Shown here: one piece after another, positions 58,099-64,000 of the stretch | Layout of the letters: each line of letters starts with the position of its first letter | Position numbering within the stretch: position 1 is the first letter of the stretch | Origin: Kalaharituber pfeilii | Taxonomy: Eukaryota; Ascomycota; Pezizomycetes; Pezizales; Pezizaceae | DNA: 64,000 nucleotides | Assembly (NCBI GenBank): GCA_015179045.1 | Contig: WHUZ01000121.1 | Coordinates: 62,001-126,000 of the forward strand | Direction: 5' to 3' | The notes under the pieces: generated by a model | What the model saw: the letters and a program-made list of their open reading frames with translations, nothing else | Database searches by the model: none | What the model was told of the DNA's origin: nothing | Made by a program: the position numbers and the translations under genes

Positions 58099-58409
58099 GC
58101 GGAATTTTATTCTTCCTTTCCATTTTTCCATATTTTCATATGTAACTAACCTCGCCATAATGCCCTGCCATGGCGAACAGCTACAAGCGGGGTCACGTGA
58201 AAAAAAAAAAAAAAAAAAACCTCGCCATAATGCGGAATTTTATTCTACCTTTCCATTTTTCCTTATTTTCATATGTAACTAACCTCGCCATAACCTCGCC
58301 ATAGCCTATAAGGCGGCATGCGAGTAATGAAATAAAAAAAAAAAAACCTCGCCATAACCCGTAGGGCGGCATGCGAGTAACGATAAGAAAAAAAAAAAAG
58401 AAAAAAAGA
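58099..58409 (+). mobile_element. Nested cluster of LINE tails
   Basis: A LINE 3' UTR with a tandemly duplicated ~60-bp block (58099-58160 and 58232-58290; GCGGAATTTTATTCT...ACCTCGCCATAA). A variant B tail (58164-58219) has inserted in it, with a 14-bp duplication cctcgccataatgc (58150-58163 and 58220-58233). Two variant A tails follow head-to-tail, ending in A runs at 58334-58346 and 58387-58409. The first has inner stem GCCT/AGGC in place of GCCC/GGGC. Confidence 0.8.
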
Positions 58410-58761
58410 GCATCTCACTCGAAGCGAACATTCAGATGCGTACACTTAACTCAATTATTCCTCAATCTATATAGTGGGTAATTGCCAATTGGAAAGCGAC
58501 AACGCGGATGAACTGAGAACAACTGTTAACAGCACAAAACAGCAGAAGGAAAGTACCAAAACGTAACTGTCTCCTCTGGAATACCCAAAGCCTCCGTGGC
58601 GTAATCTAGCAACATATCCCCTTCCTCCAACCCCGCGGGCCTACTGTCACCAGTCGTCCAGTAATTTCCACCCAAGTCAGCTACCATCTCCACTCGATAT
58701 CAAGCCGGAAAACCTGCAGAACAGGGTGACTGAAGACCATTGAATGAGCTTTGTTGGCTCT

Positions 58762-58804
58762 GCCATGGCGAACAGCTGCAAGCAGGGTTATGTGATATGT
58801 GTGG

Positions 58805-58837
<33 letters not shown>
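58762..58837 (+). mobile_element. LINE 3'-tail insertion, variant B
   Basis: TGCCATGGCGAACAGCTGCA, AGCAGGGTTATGTGATATGT and a long A run, ending 11 bp from the stop codon of the next gene. The flanking duplication is weak (gttggctct / gttgagccc). Confidence 0.6.
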
Positions 58838-58838
<1 letters not shown>

Positions 58839-58847
58839 GTTGAGCCC

Positions 58848-60660
58848 CTAATTCTTGATCTCCTGGATCTGGTCGTTGATTCTCCTCAATTTTTCCAATG
58901 CCTCTTTCAACATACCGCCTTGGGCTTGCATATACAAGGGGTATATGTTTTCAAGTGTAACCTCACTGTTCAATTCGACGTTATTAATCTTCGACAAAAG
59001 CTTGTCAAGTAACTTCTTGCGACTATCAGCTGCTCCAGAACCAAGGGTAGAACTGCTAGCTGAGCTTGGAACCAGATAGATGCAACGTGTCACCCCGTCA
59101 CAATCGAAAAGCACTTCGCAACATGCCCTAAGGCATTCATCGACTACAGGACGCCAACTGGTTAGTTCAAAAACAGACCGAATCAGTGCACAAGCAATGA
59201 GGAGAAGGGTTCATCGTACGAGACTTGCTAAGTTTTTCCTTCTGACTTGCCTGGTAAACCTGACAAAAGCTACGAACAGCGTCGATAAAACCAACAGCGG
59301 CCAAAACCTTTGTATAAAGTGTTGGGTTCGTCCTCTCGACCACGTGTGGAATCAGGAGACAGGAGCTCTTGATCAACTCAAAAGCCCCTCTACCAAATCC
59401 AAGGTTGAATTGAGCCTGGAAAGCATTCCATATCTCCGTGTTTGTCGTGATAGCCCTAGCTGCCGCGCCAATAGCGTCGCGAAAGCAGTAGTAAAATTGG
59501 CAAGTGGAAGACGAGACTGCATGACCTTCAAGTTGTCTATTTGTAATGACGTCTGCCAGGAACACGTGGGGCGAACGTACAACGAAGCCCAAAAGTCAGC
59601 TACAGATCGAATCGCATTTTGGATAAAAAGGCTGCAAGCCAATGATTATTCGCGCCTACCAAGAAGTGTATCCATCGCTGCCGGGATCTTGTCGAGAGAT
59701 TGCAACGCAAGTTGGACATTTTCCTTCCAATCCTCCTGCCTCGCGCTCGTGCTAGCGGCGTTCTCCTAAATAATACATCAGCATATATATATGTACATAT
59801 TGGGCTCCATCACGAGGATATCTGAAGCTATATGGCCGACCGACGGGTGCACTCACCGCAATCTGTTGCATTATTTTGAAACTCAATGCTAGGGCACTTT
59901 TTAACTTTTTGTCAAAAACTTGCGCATCGTTCTGCCCAACCTTTTGGGCACTGTTTTGGAAAGTGGTTTGTAGCAACTGTTCCATCGAAGTTCCGGCCTT
60001 AGTGCCTACGCACGACATGAATATGACAATACCAATCCGTAGCCTGTGTATAAGTCAGAACGGTAAATGTACTCCCTCAATGTCTTTATGAGACCTTGTC
60101 TGGTCAAGTACCCACCAGTTGGAACCTGCGAATATATGATTGGATGCCTGTGATGCTCTACCGAGCATTCTGGCTAACAATTCCTGTCCACTGATCAAGA
60201 GCTGTCGGAAAAAGGCAGAATCCCAACATATAGAAAATTGTGTCCCAGGAACCGGCTCAAGCCCAAAAATGCCCACCTCCGATAGAACGTCACAAACACC
60301 TCTCAAGATGCCTTCAAGGGAATGTATATGCTCACAAACGGTCGTGATATCCCCTACAAGATTTGCACTCGGGTTACGTTGACGAAGCTGGACCTGCTAA
60401 CCGGATCCATTATTAGCCCCGGTTTGGATTTATCTCATTCTGTAGATGTCTTTGATTATGTTGGGGTATTTACGGAGATCGATGAGCCATCCTGGGATAG
60501 CTCATGGCAGCTATAGATCATTGGGGACTCATGGCTGTTAGGGCCCGAGTTGAATAAATCTTTAAGAAAGCTGTTCACAATTCTGCGAACGAGATCGGTA
60601 GATGCAGGGCGTCCCAACTCGTCTGGTGCAAGGAGCTGCTTAGGGTGCTTGATAACAAAA
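58848..60660 (-). CDS. Uncharacterised spliced gene, helical product, possibly damaged
   Basis: Minus-strand exon-like blocks in order: near 60660-60470 (FVIKHPKQLLAPDELGRPAS, TDLVRRIVNSFLKDLFNSGP), 60380-60080 (DITTVCEHIHSLEGILRGVC, DSAFFRQLLISGQELLARML), 60010-59840 (KAGTSMEQLLQTTFQNSAQK, LKSALALSFKIMQQIA), 59770-59560 (LALQSLDKIPAAMDTLL, IQNAIRSVADFWAS), 59530-59225 (FRDAIGAAARAITTNTEIWN, NPTLYTKVLAAVGFIDAVRS) and the last exon 59157-58848 (WRPVVDECLRACCEVLFDCD ... LRRINDQIQEIKN). GAACTAACCAG at about 59158-59168 is a good branch/acceptor. A TAA lies between LLGRRE and SLACSLF. Mostly helical and unrecognised. Exact junctions are not resolved; the overlapping plus ORF 59080-59769 is judged a shadow. 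Confidence 0.5.
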
Positions 60661-63329
60661 TCAAAGCCTTTGCGCGTAGTCTACCCGGAATTCAAGTCTA
60701 TAAGCTACTCTATGCTTCAGACCAAGTCGTGCGTTGCAAGCAAACTAACCTTCGATGTACCTTTGCTTGCGCAAGGTTCCGAATCTCTACAAGAACTCAA
60801 ATATGAAATTGTATTTGTGAGAAGCATGCTGAACAGGGAGCTAAAAGTCGGTGTGTTGAGGTACTGCAAGATAGATTTACTTATTCAAAAAAATTCTGAC
60901 TTGCACTGCGGAAATTTGATGAGGTTTTTGGAGCATCAATCTTTAAGGGACTTCGGCGGCTGAGGAAACTTTTGAGCGACAAATTAGATGTTGGGTCAAT
61001 CGTATTATTTCATGCCGCTCCAAACGTGTCCATGGCTGTCGACATTCTCTGCTGGACTATCTCACATGCACGCAGTGGCAGCTGCATTGAATCACGCCCA
61101 TCATTAGCTAAGTATTTGCTCTGCTTGATTTTAACTGGTTCCCTATAGTAGCGCAGCCAAACTGCCTACTGTCAGCCTTGGGCCCGTGGCCATTGCAGAC
61201 TGGTTTTATGGACTTTCGTTGCCCCACTTTAAAACAGGCATGGGAGGCCTGACATAACACAGAAAACGAAATGGGAAGGAAGAGCGGCGATGAAATTGAT
61301 ATCCCAGTACCCTCCCTCCACCAATGGCGTTTTCGCATATAGCGCCCATGTCAACCAATGAATAAGCCGATGATAAGGGATTAATGCATGCGAATGACCA
61401 GAAATTACTCTCCAGCTCACGTTCCTCATTAGGCTGTTTGTTTGTCCTCCCAGACAGCTCATGGTTCATATGCTAACACTACAACTGGGTTAGCTGTCGA
61501 AGCACCAGCTGGGCCCTTGAAGGTCAACATATCTTCAACGAAACCTGTTTATGTCCCAACTAAGTCGCGCTCTTCTTGTACAACACCTTTGTACATGCTC
61601 GAGCCACCATTTCCGAAGCCCCAAGAGCCTACACCGGAGGCTCCTCGATATATTTTGCTGATCCGCGTGACACAGTACAAGGAAGTTTTTCCTCGAAAAA
61701 TTGCGAAAGGCGAAGGTAATTCCATTCACATTGGTCCTATAATATGAGTACAAAATTTCAGCCTCTTGCTAAATACCCCCTTACGTCAGATCTCGACAAT
61801 GCGGCTACTGTAATTCACCACAATCCGACCTGCACCACGTCCCGACGCACGTTTAACACCAAAACTGACCGCGCGCGACAACATATATCTCAACCACCAG
61901 AATAGAATTTTGTATGCAACTTGTAGAGCTGTTAAAGTAAGGACTATTCTGCATATTCCAAACCTTAGCTTCCTCAAATATGTTGCTTTGAAGGGATTTA
62001 TGATTCATGAAATTCTTACCATAAATTGGCATAGGCTTGGCATATATTTTTCGCTGTGATATATCACGGGTATTGAATTCCACTTATCAGACCTGAAGTA
62101 AATTTGATAAAAGCAGTAGACACTTGAATATCAATATTTTATCTTATTCAAAGATGTGAGAAGCACACCAAGAAAACTTCTCAAGAAGTGGTGGAGTTAT
62201 TCACAAAATTCATTTTCTCATAGAAACTGTATGCAATAATTGTATTGGAAAACTACCTGAAATGGCAATTTGATGTATAAATTAGGCATTAAACAACATT
62301 AAGCCAATTGAAGCACTAATTGACAAGAGGCCTATTGGAGAGACTCTCTAGCCACAATTATATAGCCATTATGGTGACCGTTGATGAGAAGTTGTGCATT
62401 CCCTGCCATGGCAAACAGCTACACGCGGGGTCACGTGATAAAAAAAACAAAAAAAAAACCACCAGTTCACTTTGTATGGGAATTCTGTTCTGGCCCACCG
62501 ACGAACATTGCGGTTCGCGAATGGGCCAGCACACCCGAGAACAATTTTTTTTTTTAAAAGTACCACTAGGTACCTCTGTGTGCTGCTAGAAATAAGTATA
62601 GAGAAACGTTCTGCTACCAAGGATAATTCATAAGCCAGTTACTGTGTGCTTGCACAGCGCCATAGCCACTGACAGGTTGCCACTTGAAAGTTGCTGTCGG
62701 TAAGGCTACTAATTTGACTCCCAAGCTGCCACTTCCTACCTAACCACACTACTTCCTACCCACATGCTAGAAGATAATAAAGACAACATAATTAAAAATT
62801 TGCTGCGCTTCTTCTAACAGTGCTGTAGTAAAGAATATAGATTTGTTATTATAGATAAATTATTATTAATGGAATAACTATAAAAAAATTAGTAAATAGA
62901 CTTCTAGTATTCTTCTTGCTCTAAGTGAAATTTTGGAGTCACCTTCTTAAGTAGAGATATCTGGATTCCTCCCCGTTTCTAGTAATATCTTGTAGTAGTA
63001 ACAAGGATTGCGTTGATGCCAAGAATTAGAATTTTGGTGATTGTATTGCCACTTACCAGTACCGTATGGGTAACGATGTGCACACCGGTAACGCTGGGCA
63101 CCTTGGCGCCGGTTTTGCACCCTCTCCAACATCAAATGTTAGGCATATCTCACAGAATATATTTCTAATATGTATGATGAATTAATTATAGACCATATTG
63201 ACTGCGCTGATTCTGAATTTGAAGGGAAAAAAGTGAAAATGCTACTCCTACAGCACCTACAGTTGCCACATCCCTCTACCTTATAAAATAACTTCCTCTG
63301 GCACCTACCAGCAAATACCAACTCACTGC
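60661..63329. other. Spacer with one LINE tail
   Basis: No gene recognised. The ORFs at 60550-60963 and 61442-61747 (plus) have no known domain. A variant B tail (CCCTGCCATGGCAAACAGCT, ACACGCGGGGTCACGTGATA, A-rich) lies at 62401-62458. From about 63160 the sequence resembles the hAT fragments at 22.7 and 29.4 kb. Confidence 0.5.
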
Positions 63330-63729
63330 AACGCTCGTGACGAAAAACTGGAAGGTCAAAAGATTGATGTACTAGCATGGTGGAAATCTCGAGCTAGGAT
63401 GTCACCAAATCTAGCCCGCATGGCACGAGATTATTTAGCAATACCTGCCTCTTCTGTTCCCTCCGAACAGATATTCTGCCAGGTAAGTATTTCAAAACTA
63501 TCTCTACTAGTAGTCTAGCTAAGCTGACAATTTACTACAGGCAGGCGAAGTTCTCAACAAGCGCCGAAACAGAATGGAAGGTGAGACTATGAGCGCTATC
63601 ATGTGCTTAAAGTCCTGGTTCAATGTTGATGAGCTGAAGGAAGCAGTGGAGGAACTTGCAGCAGGAGTAAATGTAGAAGATATACTCAATTTAGTAGATA
63701 GTGGCGAGGAGGATGAGGCTGTAGAATAG
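63330..63729 (+). pseudogene. hAT transposase C-terminus (dimerisation domain)
   Basis: Exon to 63482 reads DVLAWWKSRARMSPNLARMA then RDYLAIPASSVPSEQIFCQ. A 58-bp intron (63483-63540, GTAAGT...CTACAG) joins AGEVLNKRRNRMEGETMSAI and CLKSWFNVDEL, ending at TAG 63727-63729. This is the conserved hAT C-terminal dimerisation block (Dimer_Tnp_hAT). Upstream sequence has stops, so the copy is probably dead. Confidence 0.8.
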
Positions 63730-64000
63730 TTTAGATTAGTTATCAATTATATCATGTAATCAAGGCTCGCTGGCTCGAGCCCACCTTCTATTTGACGAGC
63801 TCACCCGCCAGCTCGGCTCGAGCTAGCTCGTGCCGCTCACTATTTGCACTCACAGGAATTTTTTGTTGTCGCATCCGGAAAATGCTCAATTTCTTAGTTA
63901 TGCATAATTTCTTGCTACAGGAGCATACAGTACTATGTTACAGATCTCAAGCTGTTACTACTCATGTATTGTAATATAGCACTGGTAGTACCATTGCTAC

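Noticed and set aside
59080..59769. 229-residue plus-strand ORF
   Set aside because: The opposite strand gives exon-like blocks with splice signals, and the plus translation is Ser/Arg/Cys-rich with no domain. Treated as a shadow.

Overview
The window looks like a repeat-rich chromosome segment of a filamentous ascomycete fungus (Pezizomycotina; no finer assignment is safe). The reasons are GT-AG introns of about 57-125 bp with CTAAC-like branch sites, a chromodomain-bearing Ty3/gypsy element, Tad-like LINEs ending in an RNase H domain and a CCHC-like tail, hAT and pogo-like DNA transposons, and host genes typical of fungi (HCS1/SMBP2-type helicase, S28 serine peptidase, Nudix hydrolase, 4-coumarate-CoA-ligase-like enzyme, large ankyrin protein). 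I found no convincing tRNA, rRNA, CRISPR array or bacterial-type operon.

Layout. 0-6.6 kb: the end of a long inverted-repeat element, an unrecognised gene split by a 618-bp TIR transposon, and repeat-rich spacer. 6.7-14.5 kb: two paralogous IRG-like P-loop GTPases in the same direction, separated by a Harbinger-like element and LINE tails. 15-17.7 kb: LINE fragments. 18.1-20.4 kb: SMBP2/HCS1 helicase (minus) with two one-base frameshifts. 21.4-30.3 kb: transposon graveyard (TIR element, hAT pieces, an internally deleted chromovirus with intact LTRs and TSD, a 5'-truncated LINE). 31-33.4 kb: copia gag remnant and a decayed multi-exon gene. 33.5-35.4 kb: a 1.87-kb palindrome. 36-38.3 kb: LINE pieces. 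38.7-45.9 kb: Nudix gene, convergent decayed AMP-ligase, a LINE, and an intact three-exon S28 peptidase. 47-49.5 kb: transposon fragments. 50.4-53.5 kb: ankyrin-repeat protein with one frameshift. 54-58.4 kb: pogo-like and non-autonomous hAT elements and nested LINE tails. 58.8-60.7 kb: an uncharacterised minus-strand gene. 63.3-63.7 kb: hAT transposase C-terminus.

The most striking feature is a population of very short retro-insertions. Each carries an 8-16-bp target-site duplication and a poly(A) tract, and between them only the last ~8-60 nt of a LINE 3' end, which in the longer copies folds into a small hairpin. One variant matches the 3' end of the RNase H LINEs here; a second, related variant occurs only as short tails. 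The tandem GTPases, each with an MGxxxS N-myristoylation-type start, a hydrophobic N-terminus, a long coiled coil and an IRG-like G domain, are the most interesting protein-coding feature.
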